Origin: Achromobacter insuavis
Lineage (GTDB): Bacteria > Pseudomonadota > Gammaproteobacteria > Burkholderiales > Burkholderiaceae_B
Direction: 5' to 3'
Assembly: GCF_902859645.1 (NCBI RefSeq)
Contig: NZ_CADIJR010000018.1
Location: 16,468-80,467, forward strand
DNA: 64,000 bases
Part shown: positions 1 to 7,743 of the stretch, in pieces
How the letters are laid out: each line of letters opens with the position of its first letter
How positions within the stretch are numbered: position 1 is the stretch's first letter
The notes under the pieces: generated by a model
What the model was told of the DNA's origin: nothing
Seen by the model: the letters and a program-made list of their open reading frames with translations, nothing else
Databases searched by the model: none
Program-made: the position numbers and the translations under genes

Positions 1-52
1 CCATGGCGCCGCACAGGCCCAGCGCGATGGCGAATTTGTTGATCTTGAACAC
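1..52 (-). CDS. Start of an exported protein (partial)
   Basis: Only the first 17 codons lie in the window; the rest runs off the left edge. A GTG start at 52-50 is preceded by an AAAGGAG ribosome binding site at 67-61, eight bases away. The peptide has two lysines (K3, K6) followed by a hydrophobic stretch (FAIALGLCGAM), which is the shape of a Sec signal peptide. The gene is divergent from the SDR operon at 385 and shares its operator-bearing promoter region. A periplasmic solute receptor for the same pathway is the most likely identity, but that is inference from position. Confidence 0.6.
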   Translation of the reverse strand, partial: MFKINKFAIALGLCGAM

Positions 53-115
53 TGTCTACGCTCCTTTGTGGGTATGGGGTGCGGACTGTTGTCTGAATCG
101 TCCGTCTGTTTTTGA

Positions 116-128
116 ATATATGATATAT
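116..128. promoter_or_regulatory. Candidate GntR/FCD operator A
   Basis: ATATATGATATAT is a perfect palindrome around one central base. Its reverse complement is identical to the site at 4980-4992 next to the GntR gene, and the identity extends to 15 bases (ATATATCATATATTC read on the minus strand). It sits about 65 bases upstream of the exported-protein start at 52. Assignment to the GntR protein encoded at 4175-4879 is inference. Confidence 0.55.
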
Positions 129-326
129 GCGCCGGCGGGGTGTGGGAACCTCGTCCTGGATTCTAGTGCCGGACTTGTCCGGTTGAATCGGGGATTTCCC
201 TCAAGCCGCATGAATAAAGCGTTTGCGGGCAGTTTTCCTCTGCGGAGCAGGTCAAATTCCGCTGTCCGGACCCGGTTTCACGGACCCGTTCATGGCTGCT
301 TTCCTGGCAAGAAAGTTCCCCTTTAA

Positions 327-345
327 ATCATATATCCTATATGAT
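327..345. promoter_or_regulatory. Candidate GntR/FCD operator B
   Basis: ATCATATATCCTATATGAT has perfect 8-base arms around a 3-base centre. It shares the ATCATATA core with sites A and C. It lies 39 bases before the SDR start codon, a typical place for an operator that overlaps a promoter. Confidence 0.6.
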
Positions 346-384
346 CAAAAGGCGTTTGAGCACAAGAATCCAGGAGACAGAAGC

Positions 385-1167
385 ATGTTCGAGGAAGTGG
401 ATTTCGCCGGAAAAAAGGTACTCATCACCGCCGGCGCCGATGGGCTGGGCCTGGAAATGGCCCAGGTGTTCCACCGGGCCGGGGCGTCGGTGCTGGTGTG
501 CGATGTCAACCGCGAGCGGCTGGCGGCCTTGCCGGCCGAGCTGCCGGGCGTGCGCGCCGTCCATGCCGACGTGTCGGATGAGGCCAGCGTGGCCGCCCTG
601 TTCGACGCCGTGCGCCAGCAGCTGGGCGGCCTGGACATCCTGGTCAACAACGCCGGCGTGGCCGGCCCCACCGGCTTCGTCGAGACGCTGTCCAAGGCCG
701 ATTGGGACCGCACCCTGGCCGTCAACATCACGGGCCAGTTCCTGTGCGCGCGCCAGGCCATCCCGCTGCTCAAGCAGTCGCGCGCCGGCGTCATGATCAA
801 CCTGTCGTCGGCCGCGGGCCACCTGGGCTTTGCCGGGCGCTCGGTCTATTCGGCCTCGAAGTGGGCGGTGATCGGCTTCACCAAGTCGCTGGCGATCGAG
901 CTGGGCGGCCACGGCATCCGCGTCAACGCCATCCTGCCGGGCGCGGTCGAAGGGCCGCGCATCCGCGCCGTGATCGACGCCAAGGCCAGGACGCTGGACA
1001 AGCCGGTCGAGGAAATCGCCGCGCTCTACGAGAACCAGGCGGCGCTGGGCCGCATGGTCACCGCGCGCGACATCGCCAACATGGTGCTGTTCAACGCCAG
1101 CGAGGCCGCCCGCAGCGTCACGGGGCAGGCCATCGTGGTGGACGGCTTCACGCAGAAGCTCTACTGA
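385..1167 (+). CDS. SDR-family NAD(P)-dependent dehydrogenase
   Basis: This 260-residue classical short-chain dehydrogenase oxidises or reduces a hydroxyl/keto group in the cytoplasm. The nucleotide-binding glycine motif TAGADGLG is at about residues 14-21, NNAG follows near residue 90, and the catalytic YSASK motif comes near residue 155 after a serine-rich LSSAAG stretch. The ATG at 385 is chosen because GGAG lies eight bases upstream and the Rossmann motif then sits at the usual distance from the N-terminus; an in-frame upstream extension would run through the operator at 327-345. It is the first gene of an operon with the next two, overlapping the following start codon (TGATG). The substrate is unknown; the neighbours suggest a hydroxy acid. 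Confidence 0.88.
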   Translation: MFEEVDFAGKKVLITAGADGLGLEMAQVFHRAGASVLVCDVNRERLAALPAELPGVRAVHADVSDEASVAALFDAVRQQLGGLDILVNNAGVAGPTGFVETLSKADWDRTLAVNITGQFLCARQAIPLLKQSRAGVMINLSSAAGHLGFAGRSVYSASKWAVIGFTKSLAIELGGHGIRVNAILPGAVEGPRIRAVIDAKARTLDKPVEEIAALYENQAALGRMVTARDIANMVLFNASEAARSVTGQAIVVDGFTQKLY

Positions 1168-2129
1168 TGGCGGCCGATCCGCAGCGGCGCCACGCCGCCA
1201 TCATCGGCACCGGCCTGATCGGCCAGGCCTGGGCCATCGTGTTCGCGCGCCAGGGCTGGCAGGTGCGGCTGTACGACGTCAACGCCGCCATGCTGGCCGA
1301 GGCCGGCGCGCTGATCCGGCGCCAGCTGGATGCATTGCAGGCGCACGGCCTGTTGCGCGACGCGGCCGCCGCGGCCGGCCGCATCCAGACCGCCGCCAGC
1401 CTGCAGGAGGCGCTGGCGGGCGCCCGCTACATCCAGGAGAACTCGCCCGAGCGGCTGGATCTGAAGCGCGACCTGTTCGCGCAACTGGACGCGGCGGCCG
1501 ACCCCGACGCCATCATCGGCAGTTCCACGTCCAGCATCCCCGCCAGCGAATTCACCGAAGGCCTGCCCGGCCGGGCGCGCTGCCTGGTGGCGCATCCGGT
1601 CAATCCGCCGTACCTGATCCCGGTGGTGGAGCTGTGCCCGGCGCCCTGGACCAGCGAGGCCGCCATGCAGGCGGCGCGCGACATCATGCTGGATATCGGC
1701 CAGAAGCCGGTGACGATGCGGCGCGAGATCGAGGGCTTCATCCTCAACCGGCTGCAGGGCGCGCTGCTGCACGAGGCTTTCCGCCTGGCCGCCGCCGGCA
1801 TCGCCAGCGCCGAGGACATCGACACCACCGTCAAGGACGGCCTGGGCCTGCGCTGGTCGTTCATGGGGCCGTTCGAGACCATCGACCTGAACGCGCCTGG
1901 CGGCCTTGCCGACTACTGCGCGCGCTACGGCGGGCTGTACCAATCCATCGGCGCCACCCAGGCCGACAGCGTGCCCTGGGACGGCGCGCTGGTCGAGGCC
2001 CTGGCGGCCGAACGGCGCGGCCTGCTGCCCGCCGACGACCTGACGGCGCGCCGCTACTGGCGCGACGAACAACTGATGCGCCTGATGCGCCACAAGCAAC
2101 AGCAAGACAACGGAGACGGAAATGGCTAA
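1167..2129 (+). CDS. 3-hydroxyacid dehydrogenase, lambda-crystallin / L-gulonate 3-dehydrogenase type
   Basis: This 320-residue enzyme belongs to the 3-hydroxyacyl-CoA dehydrogenase fold family, closest in pattern to lambda-crystallin (L-gulonate 3-dehydrogenase) and more loosely to carnitine dehydrogenase. It should oxidise a free 3-hydroxy acid to a 3-keto acid with NAD. The N-terminal Rossmann motif is IGTGLIGQAWA. The family signatures SPERLDLK, SSTSS, the catalytic-histidine segment VAHPVNPP and FILNRLQ follow in order, and the C-terminal segment includes GLGLRWSFMGP. Its start overlaps the SDR stop by one base and its end overlaps the BKACE gene by eight, so the three are translationally coupled. 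A 3-keto acid product is exactly what the next enzyme family consumes. Confidence 0.85.
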   Translation: MAADPQRRHAAIIGTGLIGQAWAIVFARQGWQVRLYDVNAAMLAEAGALIRRQLDALQAHGLLRDAAAAAGRIQTAASLQEALAGARYIQENSPERLDLKRDLFAQLDAAADPDAIIGSSTSSIPASEFTEGLPGRARCLVAHPVNPPYLIPVVELCPAPWTSEAAMQAARDIMLDIGQKPVTMRREIEGFILNRLQGALLHEAFRLAAAGIASAEDIDTTVKDGLGLRWSFMGPFETIDLNAPGGLADYCARYGGLYQSIGATQADSVPWDGALVEALAAERRGLLPADDLTARRYWRDEQLMRLMRHKQQQDNGDGNG

Positions 2130-3057
2130 GCCGAAACAGAAAGTCGTGATCACCTGCGCCGTGACGGGCGCCATCCACACGCCCAGCATGTCGCCGCACC
2201 TGCCGGTGACGGCCGACGAGATCGCCGAGGCCGCCATCGGCGCGGCCCGCGCCGGCGCCGCCGTGCTGCACCTGCACGCGCGCGACCCGGAAACCGGCAA
2301 GCCGTCGCAGGACCCGGCGCTGTTCGAGCCGTTCCTCAAGCGCATCAAGGCCGAGACCGACGCCATCATCAACATCACCACCGGCGGCAGCCCGCACATG
2401 ACGGTGCAGGAGCGCATGCGGCCGGCCACCACCTTCAAGCCGGAGCTGGCGTCGCTGAACATGGGCTCGATGAACTTCGGCCTGTTCCCGATGCTGGGCC
2501 GCTTCCAGGACTTCAAGCACGAGTGGGAGCGCGAGCACCTGGAGAACAGCCGCTCGCTGATCTTCCGCAACACCTATCAGGACATCGAATCCATCCTGGA
2601 GCTGGGCAACGCCAACGGCACCCGCTTCGAGTTCGAGTGCTACGACATCAGCCACCTGTACAACCTGGCGCACTTCGTCGACCGCGGCCTGGTGAAGTCG
2701 CCGCCATTCATCCAGTCGGTGTTCGGCATCCTGGGCGGCATCGGCCCGCACCCCGAAGACCTGATGCACATGAAGCGCACCGCAGACCGCCTGTTCGGCA
2801 ATGAGTACGAATGGTCGATCCTGGGCGCCGGCCGCAACCAGATGCCGCTGGCCACCATCGGCGCCGCCATGGGCTCGAATGTGCGGGTGGGGCTGGAGGA
2901 TTCGCTGTGGATCGGGCCGGGCCAGCTGGCCGAGTCGAACCGGTCGCAGGTCGAACGCATCCGCACCATTCTGGAGGCGCTCAACCTGGAAGTGGCCACG
3001 CCCGCCGACACCCGCGCCAAGCTGGGATTGAAGGGCGGCGACAACGTGGCGTTCTGA
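2122..3057 (+). CDS. BKACE-family beta-keto acid cleavage enzyme (DUF849)
   Basis: The 311-residue product matches the beta-keto acid cleavage enzymes, whose founder is 3-keto-5-aminohexanoate cleavage protein (Kce). They are zinc TIM-barrel enzymes that use acetyl-CoA to split a 3-keto acid into acetoacetate and a new acyl-CoA. Family features seen are the N-terminal ITCAVTGAIHTPSMSPHLPVT segment, the zinc motif LHLHARDP near residue 52, NITTGG near residue 90, and the later SVFGILGGIG and GAGRNQMPLA segments. Full length for the family. It follows a dehydrogenase that makes 3-keto acids, so the pair forms a logical two-step sequence. The actual substrate cannot be read from sequence. Confidence 0.88.
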   Translation: MAKPKQKVVITCAVTGAIHTPSMSPHLPVTADEIAEAAIGAARAGAAVLHLHARDPETGKPSQDPALFEPFLKRIKAETDAIINITTGGSPHMTVQERMRPATTFKPELASLNMGSMNFGLFPMLGRFQDFKHEWEREHLENSRSLIFRNTYQDIESILELGNANGTRFEFECYDISHLYNLAHFVDRGLVKSPPFIQSVFGILGGIGPHPEDLMHMKRTADRLFGNEYEWSILGAGRNQMPLATIGAAMGSNVRVGLEDSLWIGPGQLAESNRSQVERIRTILEALNLEVATPADTRAKLGLKGGDNVAF

Positions 3058-3097
3058 CGCCAATCCGGGCAAGGGCGTGCGCGCCGCCGCCGGGGCG

Positions 3098-4165
3098 TCA
3101 GGCGTGGCGGCGCAAGGCGTCGACGAGGGTCTTGATGTCCAGCGGACGATCGAAATTGGCGGCATGGCGCGCGGCCAGCGTCAGCTCGGCCGCCCGCGCC
3201 AGTTCGGCATCGGACGGCGCGGCCGCGCCCAGCGCCGCCAGCGTGGTGGGCAGCCCCACCTGTTCGTACCATTGCGTCAGCGTGGCCAGCATGCCGTCCT
3301 GGCGCGCCTCCAGGTCCAGCTGCACCAGCAGGCCGACGGCCACCTGCAGGCCGTGCGGCGCGCTGGCCAGGCCGGCGATCTTCGGCAGGCCGCGCGTCAG
3401 GGCGTGGGCGATCGACAGGCCGCCGCTTTCGAAGCCCAGGCCGCTCATCAGGATCATGGCTTCCACCACCCGCTCGAAGGCGGGCGTGGGCTGGCCGCTG
3501 CCGGCCACGGCCAGCGCGTCGGCGCCGTCGGCCAGCAGCGTGCGCAGGCAGCCGTCGGCGATCAGCTGGGCGGTCAGCGGCGGGACGCCGTCGTACATGT
3601 TGCGTCCGCCGTTGCGGGCGCATTGCTCGGCTTCGAATTTCTTGGAGATGGCGTCACCCAGGCCGGCGCGGAAGAACGCCGCCGGCGCGGTGGCGATGAC
3701 GGCGGTGTCGACCAGCACGATGGTGGGGTTGAACAGCATGTGTTCGACCGCCAGGAGGTTGTGATGGGCGTCGTACAGCACGTAGTTCTTGCTGGTGGGG
3801 GCATCGTTCGAGGCCACCGTCGGCACCGTGACCAGGTGGCAGTGCGCGGCCTTGGCGACCGCCTTGCCGGCGTCCAGCGCCTTGCCGCCGCCCACCGCGA
3901 TCACCATGTCGATGCCGGCGGCCGCGGCCTGCGCGCGCAGCGCCGCGATCGATTCGGGCGTGATGTCGCCCTCGACCGGCAGGGCCGTCAGCGCCACGCC
4001 GTGGGCGCCGCACAATGCCTCGATTCTCGGGCCCAGCACGCCCTGCACGTAGCGGTCGATGACCAGGGCGGCGCGGCGGCCGAACAGGGCGGCGTATCCG
4101 CCCAGCGCGTCGAGCGCGCCGGCTCCCTGGATGTAGCGGCCGGGAGCGCCGAAAATCTTCAGCAT
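3098..4165 (-). CDS. GldA-like iron/zinc-dependent dehydrogenase
   Basis: The 355-residue product is a group III metal-dependent alcohol dehydrogenase like glycerol dehydrogenase. The NAD motif VGGGKALDAGK begins at residue 91 and the PTVASNDAPTS loop is at 115-125. The metal ligands are D171, H254 and H271, the positions expected for GldA. It probably oxidises a polyol or reduces a hydroxyketone in the cytoplasm. It lies directly behind the GntR gene on the same strand with a 9-base gap, so both should share the operator-controlled promoter near 4980. The actual substrate is unknown. Its end faces the BKACE gene end. Confidence 0.85.
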   Translation of the reverse strand: MLKIFGAPGRYIQGAGALDALGGYAALFGRRAALVIDRYVQGVLGPRIEALCGAHGVALTALPVEGDITPESIAALRAQAAAAGIDMVIAVGGGKALDAGKAVAKAAHCHLVTVPTVASNDAPTSKNYVLYDAHHNLLAVEHMLFNPTIVLVDTAVIATAPAAFFRAGLGDAISKKFEAEQCARNGGRNMYDGVPPLTAQLIADGCLRTLLADGADALAVAGSGQPTPAFERVVEAMILMSGLGFESGGLSIAHALTRGLPKIAGLASAPHGLQVAVGLLVQLDLEARQDGMLATLTQWYEQVGLPTTLAALGAAAPSDAELARAAELTLAARHAANFDRPLDIKTLVDALRRHA

Positions 4166-4174
4166 CGAGTCTTC

Positions 4175-4879
4175 CTATTTGCGAGGCCCGGGCGGGCGGT
4201 AGTCGAGTTCTTTTTCGCGTTCGACCAGCCAGTCGATCATGATCTTGCCGCCCCACACCAGGTCGGCCTGGATCGCCTTGGTGGCGGCTTCAGGGTCGCG
4301 CGCCTCCAGCGCGGCCAGCACCGCTTCGTGGCGGTGTTCGTCCTGGGAGTAGTCGAGCCCGGCCGTCTTGACGTGGAACACCTTGAGGATCGGGCCGGTG
4401 ATGACCCAGAACGATTCCACGGTGTTGCGCAGGATGGGCTTGTTGCTGGCTTCCAGGATGCCGAAGTGGAACTTGCGGTTCAGGTAGCTGGCGCGCTTGG
4501 GGTCGGTCGAGGTGCAGGAGATGAAGTCCTTCTGCAGCGCGATCAGGTTGTCCAGCTGCTTGCGCGTGATGTTCCTGGCGGCCTCGGCCGCGCCCATGCC
4601 TTCCAGGTGGAAGCGGATCTGCTGGATCTCGCGCAGCTTTTCCGAATTGACATAGGGCACGTAGACCGCGGTGGCGGCCTGCATTTCCAGGCCCTGTTCG
4701 CTGATGAGGCGGAAGATGGCCTCGCGCACGGGCGTGATCGAGACGCCCATTTCCTGGGCCAGCTCGCCAATGATGAGGCGCTCTCCGGGTTCGTACTGCC
4801 CGTTGATCAGGGCGTTGCGGATCTCGTTGTAGACCTTGACGGAGAGGTTCTCTTTTTTTACCGGTTTAAGGCTGGGCAT
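4175..4879 (-). CDS. GntR-family regulator, FCD subfamily
   Basis: The 234-residue regulator has an N-terminal winged helix (about residues 10-75, with VYNEIRNALINGQYEPGERL and the recognition region VSITPVREAIFRL). A C-terminal all-helical FCD ligand-binding domain follows, with metal/ligand-type residues in RKFHFGIL and DEHRHEAVL. FCD regulators usually repress carboxylate or sugar-acid genes and release DNA on binding the effector. The ATG at 4879 is preferred because longer in-frame extensions add a low-complexity leader upstream of the HTH. It is divergent from the transketolase genes, and the palindrome at 4980-4992 lies between them, so autoregulation is likely. Confidence 0.88.
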   Translation of the reverse strand: MPSLKPVKKENLSVKVYNEIRNALINGQYEPGERLIIGELAQEMGVSITPVREAIFRLISEQGLEMQAATAVYVPYVNSEKLREIQQIRFHLEGMGAAEAARNITRKQLDNLIALQKDFISCTSTDPKRASYLNRKFHFGILEASNKPILRNTVESFWVITGPILKVFHVKTAGLDYSQDEHRHEAVLAALEARDPEAATKAIQADLVWGGKIMIDWLVEREKELDYRPPGPRK

Positions 4880-4979
4880 GACGGTCGAGGCTTGGGTTCG
4901 ATGGAATGGCGGAAGCCGTGAAACGGCGCCCGGCTGAATTCTATCCCGCCCTGGCCAATTCAAGCGCGATGGGTATATT

Positions 4980-4992
4980 ATATATCATATAT
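4980..4992. promoter_or_regulatory. Candidate GntR/FCD operator C
   Basis: ATATATCATATAT lies in an AT-rich patch between the gntR and transketolase starts. It is the exact reverse complement of the site at 116-128 and shares the ATCATATA core with 327-345. It ends about 22 bases before the transketolase start codon, so binding here would affect both directions. Confidence 0.6.
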
Positions 4993-5014
4993 TCTGATAA
5001 GCGAAGGAGACGCC

Positions 5015-5872
5015 ATGCGCCAGGACCGGGGAGACCCAAGCGAAGACGAGGTCCGGGTGTTGCGGGAAAAGGCCCGCCACATCCGGTTGGAGACCATCAG
5101 GCTGATCGAGATCGCCAAGGTCGGGCATTACAGCTCGGTCTTTTCGTGCGCCGAGATCTTTGCCGCCCTGTATTACGACGTGATGCGGCTGCGGCCGGGC
5201 GAGCCGGCCTGGCCGGACCGCGACCGCTTCCTGATGGGCAAGGGCCATGCGGCCGTGGGCCTGTTCCCGGTGCTGGCCGACCACGGTTTCATTCCGCATG
5301 AATTGCTGGACGGCTACACCCGCCTGGGCAGCCCGCTGGGCGACCACCCCGACATGACCAAGGTGCCGGGCGTCGATTTCAGTTCCGGCTCCATCGGCCA
5401 CGCGCTCTCCAATGGCGCCGGCATGGCGCTGGGCGGCCGCATGAGCCAGCGCGACTTCAACGTGTTCGTGATGCTGGGCGACGGCGAGATGCAGGAAGGG
5501 CAGGTGTGGGAGGCGGCGCTGTTCGCGGCGCACCACCAGCTGTCGCGCCTGGTGGCCATCATCGACCGAAACGGTTATCAGCTCGACGGCAAGGTCGACG
5601 ACGTGATCGGCGTGGAATCGCTGCGCGACAAGTGGCAGGCCTTTGGCTGGGAGGTGCACGAGGTCGACGGCCATGACCTGGTGGCGCTGACCGCGCTGCT
5701 GCGGCGCCTGCGCGCGGACGAGGCGCGCGAACGGCCGGCCTGCGTCATCGCCAGGACCGTCAAGGGCAAGGGCGTGTCCTATATGGAAACCGAACCCGGC
5801 TGGCATCTGGGCTACCTGGCGCCGCAGGACGCGCAGGCCGCCATCGACGAAATCATGACCCGCGAGATCTGA
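5015..5872 (+). CDS. Transketolase-like protein, N-terminal (TPP pyrophosphate-binding) subunit
   Basis: This 285-residue product covers only the N-terminal third of a normal transketolase. It has the KGHAA and SSGSIGHALSNGAGMALG segments and the TPP motif GDGEMQEGQVWEAA at about 154-167, followed by the IDRNGYQLDG segment. It transfers two-carbon ketol units together with the next gene's product. AAGGAG precedes the ATG. Stop and next start are directly adjacent (TGA-ATG). Split transketolases are typical of specialised catabolic pathways such as apulose-4-phosphate or sulfosugar routes rather than the housekeeping pentose pathway. No sugar kinase is nearby, so the donor may be unphosphorylated or phosphorylated elsewhere. 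Confidence 0.88.
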   Translation: MRQDRGDPSEDEVRVLREKARHIRLETIRLIEIAKVGHYSSVFSCAEIFAALYYDVMRLRPGEPAWPDRDRFLMGKGHAAVGLFPVLADHGFIPHELLDGYTRLGSPLGDHPDMTKVPGVDFSSGSIGHALSNGAGMALGGRMSQRDFNVFVMLGDGEMQEGQVWEAALFAAHHQLSRLVAIIDRNGYQLDGKVDDVIGVESLRDKWQAFGWEVHEVDGHDLVALTALLRRLRADEARERPACVIARTVKGKGVSYMETEPGWHLGYLAPQDAQAAIDEIMTREI

Positions 5873-6859
5873 ATGGCACAGGCACAGACGCTTTCTCCCG
5901 ATTCCTGGCAGTACCGCGCGCTGAACGCAGTGAACCCCGGGCTGTCGTATCTTTCCGACGCGCTGATCGCGCTGGCGCAGGCCGGGCATCCGGTGGTGGC
6001 CGGCTCGGCGGACCTGCAGTATTCCAACGGCCTGAACCGCTTCGCCTCGGCCTATCCCGAGCGCTACGTGCAGTTCGGCATCTCCGAGCAGAACATGGTG
6101 TCGGCCGCGGCTGGGCTGGCCACCACCGGCGCGATGCCGTTCGTGGCGACCTTCGCCTCGTTCCTGGGCCTGCTGTGCTGCGAGCAGATCCGCATGGACG
6201 TGGCCTACACCAGGCTGCCGGTGCGGCTGATCGGCCATCACACCGGCATCAGCCTGGGCTTCTACGGCACCTCGCACCACGCCACCGAGGACATCTCGAC
6301 CATGCGCGCCATCGCCGGCCTGACGGTGGTGTCGCCGGCCGACGGGCCGCAGCTGGCCGCCGCCATCAAGGCCTCGGTGGACTGGCCCGAGCCGATCTAT
6401 TTCCGCATCGGGCGCGGCCGCGATCCGCAGGTGTATGAAGACGGCGCGCCGTTCACGTTCGGCCGCGCCATCGTCCATTCGACCGGCAGCGACCTGAACA
6501 TCATCGCCTGCGGCATCACGCTGCACGCGGCGCTGGAAGCGGCCGCCCGGATGCGCGAGGACGGCCTGTCGGTGGGCGTGATCGACATGCCCACCATCAA
6601 GCCGCTGGACCGCGAGGCGGTGCTGGCGGCCGCCGGGCAGGCGCGCGTCCTGCTGACGGTGGAAGAGCACAATGTGATGGGCGGCCTGGGCTCGGCGGTG
6701 GCCGAGGTGCTGGCCGATGCCGGCAGCGGCACGCGGCTGCGGCGCCATGGCATCTACGACGAATACAGCCTGATCGCCCCGCCCACCACGCTGTACGCGC
6801 ATTACCAGCTGGACGGCGCCGGCATCGAGGCGGTGGCGCGCGAACTCATCGCGCGATAG
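5873..6859 (+). CDS. Transketolase-like protein, C-terminal (pyrimidine-binding) subunit
   Basis: The 328-residue product carries the transketolase pyrimidine-binding and C-terminal domains. Key segments are the ISEQNMVSAAAGLA motif, containing the TPP-activating glutamate, FVATFASFLG, and the C-terminal domain with VGVIDMPTIKPLD and TVEEHNVMGGLGSAVAEVL. It begins at the base after the preceding stop, so the two subunits should be made in equal amounts and form the active tetramer-like enzyme. It is followed after 56 bases by the AroE-like gene. The domain set equals that of one full transketolase divided in two; no frameshift is implied, because each part has its own start and stop. Confidence 0.88.
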   Translation: MAQAQTLSPDSWQYRALNAVNPGLSYLSDALIALAQAGHPVVAGSADLQYSNGLNRFASAYPERYVQFGISEQNMVSAAAGLATTGAMPFVATFASFLGLLCCEQIRMDVAYTRLPVRLIGHHTGISLGFYGTSHHATEDISTMRAIAGLTVVSPADGPQLAAAIKASVDWPEPIYFRIGRGRDPQVYEDGAPFTFGRAIVHSTGSDLNIIACGITLHAALEAAARMREDGLSVGVIDMPTIKPLDREAVLAAAGQARVLLTVEEHNVMGGLGSAVAEVLADAGSGTRLRRHGIYDEYSLIAPPTTLYAHYQLDGAGIEAVARELIAR

Positions 6860-6915
6860 GGCATGCCAGCATTCACGGGCGCCGGACGCCGGCGCCCCGA
6901 CAAGGAGACAAAGCA

Positions 6916-7725
6916 ATGAAGGAAATCAGCGGCAACACCCGCCTGTTCGGCATCCTGGCCGACCCGATCTACCACGTCAAAACCCCGCAGCGCCTGAACG
7001 AGCATTTCGCCCGCATCGGCTTTGACGGCGTCTGCGTGCCGTTCCATGCGCGGCCCGACAATCTGGCCGAGGTGGTGGCCGGACTGCGGCGGCTGGAGAA
7101 CCTGGGCGGCCTGATCGTCACCATGCCGCACAAGGCGGCGATCCTGGCGCTGGCCGACGAGGCCACGCCGGTGGCGCGCAAGATCGGCGCCGCCAACGTG
7201 GTGCGGCGCGAGGCGGACGGCCGCCTGGTGGCGCACATGCTGGACGGCGAGGGCTTCGTGCGCGGCCTGCGCACGCACGGCGTGGCGCCCGAGGGCAAGA
7301 GCGCCTATCTGGCCGGCGCCGGCGGCGCGGCCAACGCCATCGGCTTCGCGTTGGTGCAGGCGGGCGTGTCGCGCTTGACCATCGCCAACCGCACGCCGGC
7401 CAAGGCCGAGGACCTGAAGGCGCGCATCCTGTCGCTGCATCCCGAGGCCCGCATCAGCGTCGGCACGGCCGATCCGTCGGGCCATGACCTGGTGGTCAAC
7501 GGCACCTCGCTCGGCATGAAGCCCGATGACGCGCTGCCGCTGGACGCGGCGCGGCTGACGCCGGACCAGCTGGTGTGCGAGGTCATCATGCAGCCGGCCG
7601 ACACGCCGTTGCTGGTGGCGGCGCGGGCGCGCGGCTGCAAGGTGCACTACGGCGCGCCGATGCTGGCCGGGCAGATCGAGCTGATGGCGGAAATGATGGG
7701 CGTGGCGCCGGCCGCGCAACGCTGA
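6916..7725 (+). CDS. Shikimate/quinate dehydrogenase-like protein (AroE family)
   Basis: The 269-residue product has the two-domain AroE architecture. The catalytic lysine sits in LIVTMPHKAA (about residue 75) and the partner aspartate in MLDGEGF (about 114). The Rossmann motif GAGGAANAIGFAL follows, then NRT, and VNGTSLGM near the C-terminus. A good GGAG site lies before the ATG at 6916. Its place in a catabolic operon with split transketolase and a GMC oxidoreductase argues against being the housekeeping shikimate enzyme. Catabolic AroE paralogues act on quinate, shikimate or related cyclic or hydroxy acids. The real substrate is unknown. Confidence 0.82.
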   Translation: MKEISGNTRLFGILADPIYHVKTPQRLNEHFARIGFDGVCVPFHARPDNLAEVVAGLRRLENLGGLIVTMPHKAAILALADEATPVARKIGAANVVRREADGRLVAHMLDGEGFVRGLRTHGVAPEGKSAYLAGAGGAANAIGFALVQAGVSRLTIANRTPAKAEDLKARILSLHPEARISVGTADPSGHDLVVNGTSLGMKPDDALPLDAARLTPDQLVCEVIMQPADTPLLVAARARGCKVHYGAPMLAGQIELMAEMMGVAPAAQR

Positions 7726-7743
7726 GGCGCGACGGACGAGACG

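Larger units (their letters stand above)
53..384. promoter_or_regulatory. Divergent promoter region with two palindromic sites
   Basis: This 332-base gap separates the exported-protein gene on the minus strand from the SDR operon on the plus strand. It holds no convincing gene. It is locally AT-rich and contains two palindromes of the same type, at 116-128 and 327-345. The second lies close upstream of the SDR start, where a bound repressor would block transcription. Confidence 0.6.

Noticed and set aside
6916-7725. Housekeeping aroE.
   Set aside because: It sits in a catabolic operon between transketolase and GMC oxidoreductase genes; a catabolic paralogue is more likely.
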